A stretch of DNA of 16,244 nucleotides from an uncultured Bacteroidales bacterium (GTDB lineage Bacteria; Bacteroidota; Bacteroidia; Bacteroidales; Paludibacteraceae), in assembly GCA_946616535.1 (NCBI GenBank), contig CAMOJA010000026.1:1-16244 (forward strand), in the 5' to 3' direction. Position 1 is the stretch's first letter. Each line of letters starts with the position of its first letter. The notes under the pieces are model-generated. The model saw only the letters and a list, made by a program, of their open reading frames with translations. It was not told the DNA's origin and did no database searches. The translations under genes and the position numbers were made by a program. Below are positions 1 through 6,258 of this stretch, piece by piece.

Positions 1-18
1 GCGATTATCCTGACATTT

Positions 19-77
19 CCAAATCTTTGCAAACCGTGCAACGATTTGCAATCCGTCTTCCGACGCCCTAACGTTAC
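19..77 (+). promoter_or_regulatory. Palindromic operator copy 1 with a decayed promoter
   Basis: Bases 19-49 are one copy of the window's recurring 31-base palindrome (left arm CCAAATCTTTGCAA, three-base spacer, weaker right arm GTGCAACGATTTGC). Exactly 20 bases after GATTTG comes TAACGTTAC (69-77), where functional copies have TAACTTTGC or TACCTTTGC. The fixed spacing suggests a former Bacteroidota promoter (-33 TTTG, -7 TAnnTTTG) whose -7 box has mutated. It points rightward to the remnant ORF at 93-167. Confidence 0.6.
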
Positions 78-92
78 CGAAAACCAAAGCAC

Positions 93-167
93 ATGGGCTA
101 CTACTCAAGACACGCCATATTCCTGAAAGACAACGACATCCAGAAGCTTAAACTGAAGCGACCATAA
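93..167 (+). pseudogene. Truncated 24-codon gene remnant
   Basis: An ATG lies 15 bases after the decayed -7 box, the usual distance for this window, and opens a reading frame beginning MGYYSRHAIF and ending KLKLKRP before TAA. The distance from the promoter and the coding-like residue mix suggest the 5' end of a gene that has lost the rest. The frame stops shortly before the converging unrecognised gene at 270-1181. I do not recognise a family. It could also be a chance ORF; the promoter spacing is the main argument. Confidence 0.3.
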
Positions 168-269
168 TGCCTGAACTCGATAGGTCCGGCGGCGGCAGGA
201 TAACGGATTTCATAAATTCGCATAGTCCTGGCGCACCTTTTCTATCAACTCATCAAAGTACTCGTCAAC

Positions 270-1181
270 CTACACTATATCTGCCATCACTCGATTTTCA
301 TCCGCCTCATCCTCCACCTCATTTTCCTCATTAAGCGACCAACCCGCCCAGGGCTCCTGTCGGAACTTGTCAATGGGCACCTTCACCTTTTCATAATGCA
401 TTTTCCCGTCGGCATTGTACCGTCGCTGCCAGGCATCAAAATAGCGGACCAGTTCCTCTTTGTCATCATATCTGACACGGCAAGTTTTATGGCAGGGTGG
501 ATAGAAGAATGACGCCAAAGCATCCCAGCCCAGATAATCGTCAATGGAACTGTGTACCCAGAAATGGGAATTCGGCTCCTTCCCTTCCGGCTGCATCACC
601 GCCTGAAACGCTATCTTTCCTCCGGTTGTAATCTCTACGCTGACAGACTTATACCGCGCCAATTCCTTCTCCGAGCCTATCCCTTTTTCCGAGATAAACG
701 TCAGAAACAGATCCATCGGGCTGTAACGCTCTTCCAGATTGTAAGGCATCCGAAACATCGGCGTGCCGAACTGCAGGTAAAGTGCCGTCATCCTCCTGAT
801 ATCCATGGCGTTATGTCTTCGTTGTTCCTCCGTCAAAACATCACATCCATACCGGACGATGTCCTGCCAATGGCTGGCTGCATAACTGTGCCGCCCCATT
901 GCATAATTCTTTGACAGCCAAATCAAGTCCTGCTCCAGATACCGTCCCTTGAGGTCAATGACATCTTTAATCTTCCTACGCTTCAAAAAATCACAGAACG
1001 CTCCCACCAGCGCCCGGAACTCCTCCGTCCCGAATTCGATATCCATAAACTGCCGATACCGCTCAAGCTCGCTGTATCCCTTCTTCCCTACATAATCCGT
1101 CATCCCCATTGCATACCGATATCCCATCCAAGCCAGCGCTTCCTTATAAAAGCCATCCTCTCGTCCAATTCTTTTGCCCAT
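270..1181 (-). CDS. Unrecognised 303-residue protein under the palindrome
   Basis: I do not recognise this family. The protein is soluble in appearance, with no signal peptide or membrane segment, rich in aromatic and charged residues (for example EALAWMGYRYAMGMTDY near residues 14-30), and acidic at the C-terminus. The start at 1181 (MGKRIGRE) is preferred over a 39-codon N-terminal extension because the extension would run through the palindrome (1227-1256) and the -7 box TAACTTTGC (1198-1206), which lies 16 bases before this ATG. A decayed partial copy lies at 2770-2943. After the TAG at 270-272 the same frame continues for 19 plausible codons (VDEYFDELIEKVRQDYANL) to TGA at 210-212, so the annotated stop may be an amber mutation that shortened the protein. 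It has the same operator type as the phosphoesterase, AAA+ ATPase and RNA ligase genes. Confidence 0.75.
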   Translation of the reverse strand: MGKRIGREDGFYKEALAWMGYRYAMGMTDYVGKKGYSELERYRQFMDIEFGTEEFRALVGAFCDFLKRRKIKDVIDLKGRYLEQDLIWLSKNYAMGRHSYAASHWQDIVRYGCDVLTEEQRRHNAMDIRRMTALYLQFGTPMFRMPYNLEERYSPMDLFLTFISEKGIGSEKELARYKSVSVEITTGGKIAFQAVMQPEGKEPNSHFWVHSSIDDYLGWDALASFFYPPCHKTCRVRYDDKEELVRYFDAWQRRYNADGKMHYEKVKVPIDKFRQEPWAGWSLNEENEVEDEADENRVMADIV

Positions 1182-1197
1182 AACGTTCCATTTTTGA

Positions 1198-1256
1198 GCA
1201 AAGTTACGTCGCATTGGACGCCCCGGCAAATCTTTGCAAGGTTTGCAACTATTTGG
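1198..1256 (-). promoter_or_regulatory. Promoter with palindromic operator copy 2
   Basis: On the minus strand the palindrome (1227-1256: CCAAATAGTTGCAA, spacer, TTGCAAAGATTTG) is followed after 20 bases by the -7 box TAACTTTGC (1206-1198), then 16 bases to the ATG at 1181. The TTTG ending the right arm is correctly placed as the -33 box. The stretch just downstream of the palindrome (GGGGCGTC) is shared with operator copy 5 of the AAA+ ATPase gene. Confidence 0.75.
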
Positions 1257-1328
1257 AAATATCGGAAGAAAAACAGGTGAAAGACTTTTCTGTAACAAAC
1301 ACAGTCAGTGCATTGTGAAAACCGCCCA

Positions 1329-1413
1329 TACCGGTCCACTTATGTGTCATGGTAGCGTCAAAATCGGCCATTTTTGCGCACAGGGGTACAGGCCGATGGA
1401 CCGGTAGGAGCAC
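1329..1413. repeat. 85-base dispersed element, copy 1
   Basis: The element is bounded by the perfect inverted repeat TACCGGTCCA (1329-1338) and TGGACCGGTA (1397-1406). Bases 1353-1413 are identical over 61 bases to 2609-2669. A second inverted pair, ATCGGCC (1363-1369) and GGCCGAT (1391-1397), is nested inside. The part between the left arm and base 1353 differs in sequence from copy 2 but has the same length. On the minus strand both copies contain a short frame starting MADFDAT and continuing WTGM, so a coding remnant is an alternative to a structured or mobile element. It lies 79 bases upstream of operator copy 3. Otherwise the 1182-1565 stretch holds only regulatory sites. Confidence 0.75.
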
Positions 1414-1491
1414 CCGAGGGCGTCAAAAGGTATCCAAGGCAATTGAAGCGCACTCTTACCGCCAGCGCCCCTATAAATATTTCGCTGAATT

Positions 1492-1550
1492 CCAAATCTT
1501 TGCAAACCTTGCAAGGACTTGCAGGGGTTGGGGAAGAACTTTACCTTTGC
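1492..1550 (+). promoter_or_regulatory. Promoter with palindromic operator copy 3
   Basis: The palindrome (1492-1522: CCAAATCTTTGCAA, ACC, TTGCAAGGACTTGC) is followed, 20 bases after its GACTTG, by TACCTTTGC (1542-1550), a consensus Bacteroidota -7 box; the phosphoesterase ATG follows 15 bases later. The -33 position reads CTTG rather than TTTG. Confidence 0.75.
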
Positions 1551-1565
1551 AGAAACATATAGCCC

Positions 1566-2453
1566 ATGGAACCCATCCTCAAACTTCAGCCCGAGAACGT
1601 CTGGTTCACCTCCGACACCCACTTCGGCCACGAGAACATCATCCGATTCTGCAACCGACCATTCAAAAATGCAGCGGAGATGAATGCCGAACTCATTCGA
1701 CGATGGCGGGAGACCGTTCCGGACGACGGCATCATCTTCCACCTGGGCGATTTCGCCCACGGCAGTTCTCGCCTTTGGAATGATATCCTCAATGCCCTCC
1801 CCGGCCACAAATACCTCATCCTGGGCAACCATGACATGAAAGCCATCCGCCAGGGATTCATGAGCCACTTCGAACTGGTCGCCCAACAAATGACCATCCG
1901 TGTAGGTGGGCAGGCTATCGTCCTCAACCACAATCCTTTCCTCTGCTACGGCGGCTCCTACCGTGACGTCTGGCAGCTCTTCGGACACGTCCATAGCGGC
2001 CCCGCCAGCCATACAGGTCTGGACCATCCACGGCTTAAAATGCTATTCCCGCGCCAATACGATGTGGGCGTGGACAACAATGACTATCGTCCCATCTCTT
2101 TTGCCGATGTCAAAGCCAAGATTGAAGCACAAGTGGCCGCAGCCAAAGCCGCCATCGGAATCAAGGACGATGGGGCTACACCCGAAGTACGCCGCATCGT
2201 CTTCGTAGATAAGGATGCCGACATCGGGCTCGTGGAAACAGCACGAATCCGAGAAATCGCTACGGACATCATCGAACTCGACTCCTCCATCCCGATTAAA
2301 GAAGCCATCGTCGCTCGTGTCAGCCTTCTCACCGGCAATATCCGCTACGTCTACATCGGCTCACGCCCTCTGAACGATTTCCGCTACGTGCCGATAAAAA
2401 CCGGCACGCCCATTACCATGGCCAGCGTAGAAGCGGCCGTCAAAATACTATAA
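1566..2453 (+). CDS. Calcineurin-like metallophosphoesterase with C-terminal extension
   Basis: A 295-residue protein with the complete metal-binding motif set of calcineurin-like phosphoesterases: SDTHFGH (residues 16-22), LGDFAHG (60-66), GNHD (87-90), H122 in LNHNP and GHVH (140-143). The family hydrolyses phosphomonoesters or diesters with a dinuclear metal centre; the substrate here is unknown. Close relatives of the SDTHFGHENIIRFCNRPF type usually end soon after the YDVGVDNN segment (165-172). This one continues with a linker and about 90 further residues (from RRIVFVDKD, ~209, to 295) that I do not recognise and that look like an alpha/beta domain. The start at 1566 is set by the promoter at 1542-1550. 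The shared palindrome suggests co-regulation with the RNA ligase at 13334, so an RNA or nucleotide end-processing role is an inference only. Confidence 0.9.
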   Translation: MEPILKLQPENVWFTSDTHFGHENIIRFCNRPFKNAAEMNAELIRRWRETVPDDGIIFHLGDFAHGSSRLWNDILNALPGHKYLILGNHDMKAIRQGFMSHFELVAQQMTIRVGGQAIVLNHNPFLCYGGSYRDVWQLFGHVHSGPASHTGLDHPRLKMLFPRQYDVGVDNNDYRPISFADVKAKIEAQVAAAKAAIGIKDDGATPEVRRIVFVDKDADIGLVETARIREIATDIIELDSSIPIKEAIVARVSLLTGNIRYVYIGSRPLNDFRYVPIKTGTPITMASVEAAVKIL

Positions 2454-2711
2454 AGCACTAATTGATGTGAGTTTACGCACACAGATTCATAGAAATCATG
2501 GCAGGGGGTATCGACGAGTTTAGTAATACCGTCGTTTTCAGCAAGGTTCGAGGAGCCTACTTCTGCGTACAATCTGGGTGCGCATACCGGTCCACGCACC
2601 CGGCAGAGTAGCGTCAAAATCGGCCATTTTTGCGCACAGGGGTACAGGCCGATGGACCGGTAGGAGCACTGCGGACTCTGAACACAAAGCATAGTAATAA
2701 TCTCCTCATTT
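2454..2711. other. Intergenic stretch without a clear gene
   Basis: Between the phosphoesterase stop and operator copy 4 I see the second 85-base element and a 37-codon plus-strand frame (2499-2609) without a promoter that I do not accept as a gene. A minor hairpin, GGTGCG (2578-2583) with CGCACC (2595-2600), overlaps the left arm of the repeat. No transcription terminator with a T-tract is evident after 2453. Confidence 0.5.
2585..2669. repeat. 85-base dispersed element, copy 2
   Basis: The same architecture as copy 1: TACCGGTCCA (2585-2594) and TGGACCGGTA (2653-2662) enclose the element, and 2609-2669 is identical to 1353-1413. It lies 43 bases upstream of operator copy 4, so both copies precede a palindrome-bearing promoter in the same orientation. 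This could reflect duplication of a gene's upstream region or insertion of a small structured element. Confidence 0.75.
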
Positions 2712-2769
2712 CCAAAATCTTGCGAACATTGCAATGATTTGGAAACGCACACCATTGCTTTACTTTTGC
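2712..2769 (+). promoter_or_regulatory. Promoter with palindromic operator copy 4
   Basis: A palindrome with mutations in the left arm (CCAAAATCTTGCGA, spacer, intact ATTGCAATGATTTGG; 2712-2742) is followed by TACTTTTGC (2761-2769), 19 bases after GATTTG. It precedes the pseudogene at 2770-2943 and is probably its former promoter. Confidence 0.65.
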
Positions 2770-2943
2770 ATAAAACGAGACGATTACCTTTATCGGGAGG
2801 CCCTCTCCTGGATGTCCCACCGATACGCAATCGGCATCACGGAATATCTGAGCCGCAGCGGGCAAAGCGAAGCAGAACGCTATTGATTATTCCGCGACAT
2901 TGAGTTTGACACGGAAGAATTCCACACTTTGGTGAGACACTGT
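2770..2943 (+). pseudogene. Decayed 5' copy of the 303-residue gene
   Basis: The frame aligns without gaps with the N-terminal ~50 residues of the protein at 270-1181: REALSWMSHRYAIGITEY matches KEALAWMGYRYAMGMTDY, and LFRDIEFDTEEFHTLV matches QFMDIEFGTEEFRALV. Three lesions are visible. There is no ATG at the expected start (ATAAAA follows the -7 box directly). A TGA at 2884-2886 replaces the arginine codon of the intact copy, compatible with CGA to TGA. Similarity ends near 2940, eight bases before the end of the converging AAA+ ATPase gene. It is therefore a truncated, inactivated paralogue that keeps a recognisable promoter. Confidence 0.8.
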
Positions 2944-2950
2944 AACAAAA

Positions 2951-4126
2951 CTATAACAACATCCCACGATACAGCGACGGCGACTCTTTCTTCCGAAGCA
3001 GTACACACAAATGGTCCTCATCCCCGTACCGCGGCCGCATCAGGAAGAACCCGTCGGCATCCGGTTCCCGGACAATCGTCCTCAAAGACGTGGTAGATTC
3101 TTTCCACAAAGAGGAAGACGTTGATGTCATCGAATGCTGACATACATACTCAAACTCCTCATCCAGAAGATCTTCTGCGTCTTTTTTTCCATCTTCAGAC
3201 TTCCACTTGCCCAGCCATTCTAACAAGGAGGAGAACCCACTCTCCGCCAACTGCTCCTTTACAAACTGCAGAACCCCATCTTTGTCTTCATACTTTTCCA
3301 GGTGATAGAACTCCAGAATCTCATACGCGAACTTGGCTACCGGGATATTCAGGCACGGAGTTTCCGGTAAATGCCCATGGATATTCACCTCGTCCACCAA
3401 CGCCTTCAGAATGTCGATGGTAGAAATCTCCAGCAGGTCAATCTGCTCCAAAATCTTTGCCCGCTGCCCCAGCAAATCCGGCAGGAGATTATCATCCAGG
3501 TACGCTTCAATGGCCTGCGGCAGCAGGTTTGAAAACTCGAAGCGATAGCGGATTCTTCCCGGACGCCCCAACAGGTTATCATTCAGCGTCAACTGATTGG
3601 TGGTAAGGATATACAGGCGCCTGCATTCATTGTACACTCCGTCAATCAGCCGGAGCAGGATGTCATCATCCTCCCCTTTCTTAAAGGTCTTCTCCGCCTC
3701 GTCGATAAAGACGACACACTCGAAATTCAATGACTGCAGGAAAGGCAACAGCCCTTCGCTGTTGTTCTGCACAATCACTACCGGCAAGCCGATCGCATTA
3801 CACAAGAGCTTGGCAGACAGCGTCTTTCCCGTTCCTTTGATACCATTGAAGATTACGCCCAGATTCTTGTTCCCTTCCACAAAAATGCGGGACTCCCAGG
3901 TTTTCTTCACCAGGCGGATAATGGGATCCGTCCCCAACTCATAGAGCTTGAAATCAAACTCAAACTTATCTCCGATCCGGTTCAATCCGATACGCTTCAT
4001 CATCGGAGTTGCCGATTCCACCACCACAAACACCCCGTCCCCGGGCGACGCCAGAAGGCGCGTATCCCCGCTCACCGGGTAGAACGTCCCGGCCTCATTG
4101 ATCCACTGCTGACTTTTCACACTCAT
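2951..4126 (-). CDS. AAA+ family ATPase, 391 residues
   Basis: Walker A is GIKGTGKT (residues 95-102), Walker B VVFIDEAE (138-145), sensor-1 TTN (175-177), and GRPGRIRYRFEF (187-198) resembles the arginine-finger region of AAA+ remodelling ATPases. Residues 1-90 form an unrecognised N-terminal domain, and about 190 residues follow the ATPase core, with an acidic helical stretch and a serine-rich segment (around 340-350). I cannot name the target; a general role in ATP-driven remodelling follows from the family. The start at 4126 fits the TAACTTTGC box at 4142-4150. The gene is alone on its transcript and converges on the pseudogene at 2770-2943. Its operator links it to the unknown 303-residue protein, phosphoesterase and RNA ligase. 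Confidence 0.85.
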   Translation of the reverse strand: MSVKSQQWINEAGTFYPVSGDTRLLASPGDGVFVVVESATPMMKRIGLNRIGDKFEFDFKLYELGTDPIIRLVKKTWESRIFVEGNKNLGVIFNGIKGTGKTLSAKLLCNAIGLPVVIVQNNSEGLLPFLQSLNFECVVFIDEAEKTFKKGEDDDILLRLIDGVYNECRRLYILTTNQLTLNDNLLGRPGRIRYRFEFSNLLPQAIEAYLDDNLLPDLLGQRAKILEQIDLLEISTIDILKALVDEVNIHGHLPETPCLNIPVAKFAYEILEFYHLEKYEDKDGVLQFVKEQLAESGFSSLLEWLGKWKSEDGKKDAEDLLDEEFEYVCQHSMTSTSSSLWKESTTSLRTIVREPDADGFFLMRPRYGDEDHLCVLLRKKESPSLYRGMLL

Positions 4127-4141
4127 ACTAAAACCTTTTCC

Positions 4142-4200
4142 GCAAAGTTACGCTACCTGAGACGCCCCAGCAAATCTTTGCAAGGTTTGCAATGATTTGG
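4142..4200 (-). promoter_or_regulatory. Promoter with palindromic operator copy 5
   Basis: On the minus strand the palindrome (4200-4171: CCAAATCATTGCAA, ACC, TTGCAAAGATTTG) is one of the two best-preserved copies. The -7 box TAACTTTGC (4150-4142) follows 20 bases after GATTTG and the ATG at 4126 follows 15 bases later. The spacer shares GGGGCGTC with operator copy 2. Confidence 0.8.
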
Positions 4201-4221
4201 AAATCAGAAGAAAATGTATAC

Positions 4222-4256
4222 AAAAAGGGCCGATGCCCGCAGACACCAGCCCTTCA
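4222..4256 (-). terminator. Rho-independent terminator of the HA-domain operon
   Basis: On the minus strand AAGGGC (4254-4249) pairs with GCCCTT (4230-4225), followed by a short T run (4226-4222). It lies 33 bases beyond the stop at 4289 and just before the AAA+ ATPase promoter region. The loop is long (18 bases), so the prediction is moderate. Confidence 0.55.
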
Positions 4257-4288
4257 CAAAACTTCATGCCCGGCCCGACCGGACATCT

Positions 4289-4519
4289 TTACTGATACTG
4301 ATTCACATGCTTATACCGCTCCCCTAACTCCAGCAGCTGCTTGAACATCTCCACCCGCTCCGCCTTCAGCTCCCCGGCATTCATCAACTTTTTGTTGTGC
4401 TTCCACCAGGAGCGCATGTTGCGTTCCTCCGGCACAAACTTGGAGGGTTTGCGGTGGTTGGTTTCGAGAAAGTCAACGGCTTCCTGCCATTTGGACAGCC
4501 AGAGTTCGTCTTGGGTCAT
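4289..4519 (-). CDS. Standalone helicase-associated (HA) domain protein, copy 1
   Basis: A 76-residue protein that is essentially one helicase-associated domain: W-spaced helices (LWLSKWQEAVDF, MRSWWKHNKKLMNAGEL, MFKQLLELGERY) match the layout W..yk..., lg.Wv..QR..y..G.L, r...L..lg of the HA family. That domain normally occurs in multiples at the C-terminus of large predicted helicases and is thought to bind nucleic acid; here it stands alone. ATG 4519 is 6 bases after the zinc-ribbon stop, so the two are co-transcribed. A copy differing at only six aligned positions is at 6008-6238. Function is unknown. Confidence 0.8.
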   Translation of the reverse strand: MTQDELWLSKWQEAVDFLETNHRKPSKFVPEERNMRSWWKHNKKLMNAGELKAERVEMFKQLLELGERYKHVNQYQ

Positions 4520-4525
4520 AATAGT

Positions 4526-4801
4526 TTATTGGGCCGATTCCCAGCGCTTGAGCTTGGGGAAATACTGCCGCATCATCTGCTTGTACTCCTCCTGCGTCAT
4601 CGGCTTGGGCATATTCTTGTTCACCTCGTCCACGAACTGCGCGCAAAAGTCAATCATCTCCTCCATGCTGCAGGCCTGGGTAAACGCCCCGTCCTTGTAG
4701 CAGTAGATGCAATAATCCTCGTTCTTGGAGCCATCGGCATTCGTGCCTTTCAGCTCCTCCGTGAGCGGCATGCCGCAACTTTGGCAATATTTCTGTTCCA
4801 T
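4526..4801 (-). CDS. Small zinc-ribbon domain protein
   Basis: A 91-residue protein starting MEQKYCQSCGMPL, with a second cysteine pair in YCIYCYKDG, giving CxxC...CxxC zinc coordination as in the putative zinc-ribbon family (PF12674 type). These proteins typically carry the helical tail seen here (MEEMIDFCAQFVDEVNK, MTQEEYKQMMRQYFPKL). The role is unknown. An in-frame ATG at 4813 would add four residues; 4801 matches the usual family start. The promoter is at 4836-4868. It is the first gene of an operon with the HA-domain protein. A fragment of a second copy lies at 5760-5836. Confidence 0.8.
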   Translation of the reverse strand: MEQKYCQSCGMPLTEELKGTNADGSKNEDYCIYCYKDGAFTQACSMEEMIDFCAQFVDEVNKNMPKPMTQEEYKQMMRQYFPKLKRWESAQ

Positions 4802-4835
4802 AACAATTTGCATTTTAGTCCAACTCCGGGCCGGT

Positions 4836-4868
4836 TCAAAGGTACGTATTTATGCGGAGAAGCGCAAG
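4836..4868 (-). promoter_or_regulatory. Promoter of the zinc-ribbon/HA operon
   Basis: The minus strand carries the -7 box TACCTTTGA (4844-4836) with CTTG (4868-4865) 20 bases upstream at the -33 position. No palindromic operator is present. The start codon is 34 bases downstream. Confidence 0.55.
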
Positions 4869-4908
4869 AGGCAACGACTGCGGGAGACCACGACTCGCCG
4901 ACAACGGG

Positions 4909-5046
4909 TGGCACCGATTCGCCGTGAACAGAATCGCCTCACCATCAGCACTTTAAGCGAAAACCTCCCACCCAAATCGCCTGAAGGAGAATGCATATAA
5001 GCCTAATTATCAGGCGATTACAACCACGCACCAACGCAGCACGATA
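4909..5046. repeat. Duplicated intergenic block, copy 1
   Basis: This stretch aligns with 5855-5996 with mismatches and small indels; shared anchors include CACTTTAAGCGAAAACC, CCCAAATCGCC, CTAATTATCA and ATTACAACCACGC. It makes up most of the 392-base gap between the divergent zinc-ribbon and glycosylase genes. Apart from the two promoters I see no gene there. Confidence 0.75.
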
Positions 5047-5168
5047 GCACCCGCGCCAACTTCCATTCATCGGCGTAAACACGTCAGGACCATCATTCAT
5101 GTGGAGGGCAAGAGGCACCCACAACGCCATCTGCATTTTTTTCATGTACGCTTTTCAGGAATAATCCT

Positions 5169-5177
5169 TACCTTTGA
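5169..5177 (+). promoter_or_regulatory. -7 box of the glycosylase gene
   Basis: TACCTTTGA matches the TAnnTTTG -7 consensus and lies 16 bases before ATG 5194. No clear -33 TTTG or palindrome is found upstream. Confidence 0.55.
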
Positions 5178-5193
5178 GAAAAAGACAGACAAG

Positions 5194-5775
5194 ATGCCCA
5201 GCCCTGCGCCCATCGAAAAACACCCCTTTGAGCCTTTCCTCCCGGAGGGCGCCAGGATTCTGTTTCTCGGGAGTTTCCCGCCCCAGCCTTTCCGCTGGTG
5301 CATGCCGTTCTACTACCCGAATTGGATCAATGATTTCTGGCGAATCATGGGTCTGATTTTCTTTGGGGACAAGGAGCATTTTTGCGTGGCGGGAGAAAAG
5401 CGCTTTGACGAGGCCCTGATCCGGGCGTTCTGCACCTCCGAAGGACTGGCGTTCTACGACACAGCCTGCGAGGTGCGTCGCCTTCATGACAACGCCTCCG
5501 ACGCCTTTCTGGAGGTAGCGAAAGCTACCGATGTACCCGCCCTGCTCTCCCGCATCCCGCAGTGCGACACCCTGGTCACCACCGGTCAGAAAGCCACCGA
5601 GGTCATCGCTGCAACTTTCAGATGCGCCATTCCCCCAATCGGGGGCAGCATCGACCTCACTATTGACGGCCGACCCCTCCACTTCTGGCGCATGCCCTCC
5701 ACCTCCCGCGCCTATCCCTTAGCGCTGGAGAAAAAGGCCGAGGCTTATCGGAAGTTGTTCGCCCCGTCCTTGTAG
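5194..5775 (+). CDS. Uracil-DNA glycosylase superfamily protein
   Basis: A 193-residue protein with the fold markers of the uracil/hypoxanthine-DNA glycosylase superfamily: ILFLGSFPPQ (residues 22-31) in place of motif 1, FYYPNWINDFWRIM (39-52) resembling the FYxxxxNxFW segment, the beta strand DTLVTTGQKA (125-134), and MPSTSRAYP (167-175) as the motif 2 equivalent. The family removes damaged bases such as uracil or hypoxanthine from DNA; the exact substrate cannot be read from the sequence. The start at 5194 fits the -7 box at 5169-5177; an upstream in-frame ATG would begin before the promoter. The last codons (APSL-stop) lie in sequence duplicated from the antisense of the zinc-ribbon gene, so the original C-terminus may have been replaced. 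Confidence 0.8.
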   Translation: MPSPAPIEKHPFEPFLPEGARILFLGSFPPQPFRWCMPFYYPNWINDFWRIMGLIFFGDKEHFCVAGEKRFDEALIRAFCTSEGLAFYDTACEVRRLHDNASDAFLEVAKATDVPALLSRIPQCDTLVTTGQKATEVIAATFRCAIPPIGGSIDLTIDGRPLHFWRMPSTSRAYPLALEKKAEAYRKLFAPSL

Positions 5776-5836
5776 CAAATCCTCGTTCTTGGAAGCATCG
5801 GCATTCGTGCCTTTCAGCTCCTCCGTGAGCGGCATG
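5760..5836 (-). pseudogene. Zinc-ribbon gene fragment
   Basis: The minus strand matches the zinc-ribbon gene around 4684-4770 (peptide MPLTEELKGTNAD followed by SKNED with one change). Eleven bases present in the intact copy between TAGCA and AATCCTCG are missing, which shifts the frame and removes part of the second cysteine pair. Both ends of the gene are absent. It overlaps the last 16 bases of the glycosylase gene on the opposite strand. Confidence 0.75.
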
Positions 5837-5854
5837 ACCACTTGACGGCGGTTG

Positions 5855-5996
5855 GTGGCCACGACTCACCGTGGACATAGTCGCCTCATCATCAACACTT
5901 TAAGCGAAAACCCTCCTCCCAAATCGCCCAAAGAAAAACACGCATCCTCCTAATTATCAACCAATTACAACCACGCGCCTGGCGCAGAACAACGGA
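5855..5996. repeat. Duplicated intergenic block, copy 2
   Basis: Diverged copy of 4909-5046. Here it lies between the zinc-ribbon fragment and the second HA-domain gene, whereas in copy 1 the order is HA gene, zinc-ribbon, block. The changed order means a simple tandem duplication followed by deletion or rearrangement. No gene is seen between 5837 and 6007. Confidence 0.7.
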
Positions 5997-6007
5997 ACGG
6001 GCCGCAC

Positions 6008-6238
6008 TCAATGATACTGATTCACATGCTTATACCGCCCCCCTAACTCCAGCAGCTGCTTGAACATCTCCACACGCTCCGCCTTCAACTCCCCGGCATT
6101 CAGCAGCTTCTTGTTGTGCTTCCACCAAGAGCGCATGTTGCGTTCCTCCGCGATAAACTTGGAGGGTTTGCGGTGATTGGTTTCCAGGAAGTCGATGGCC
6201 TCCTGCCATTTGGCGAGCCAGAGTTCGTCTTGAGTCAT
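6008..6238 (-). CDS. Standalone helicase-associated (HA) domain protein, copy 2
   Basis: A 76-residue protein starting MTQDELWLAKWQE, nearly the same as the protein at 4289-4519 (differences include S9A, V15I, V29I, P30A, M46L, E67G and a final H for Q). ATG 6238 lies 20 bases after the end of the broken TOPRIM-like gene, so transcription probably comes from the AAA ATPase promoter at 8039-8047. An in-frame ATG at 6268 would add ten residues but overlaps the preceding gene. Preservation of this reading frame beside pseudogenes suggests that it is still used. Confidence 0.75.
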   Translation of the reverse strand: MTQDELWLAKWQEAIDFLETNHRKPSKFIAEERNMRSWWKHNKKLLNAGELKAERVEMFKQLLELGGRYKHVNQYH

Positions 6239-6258
6239 GGTGTGCTCTATGTTAATTC

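Noticed and set aside
210..272. TAG recoded as an amino acid
   Set aside because: TAG is used as a sensible terminal stop by other genes in the window, so a simple nonsense mutation is the better explanation.
1182..1298. 39-codon N-terminal extension of the 303-residue protein
   Set aside because: It would translate through the palindrome and the -7 box; the ATG at 1181 is correctly placed after the promoter.
1347..2027. 226-codon minus-strand ORF opposite the phosphoesterase
   Set aside because: It is antisense to a gene with complete catalytic motifs, has low-complexity valine/glutamate-rich content, and runs through the phosphoesterase promoter and palindrome.
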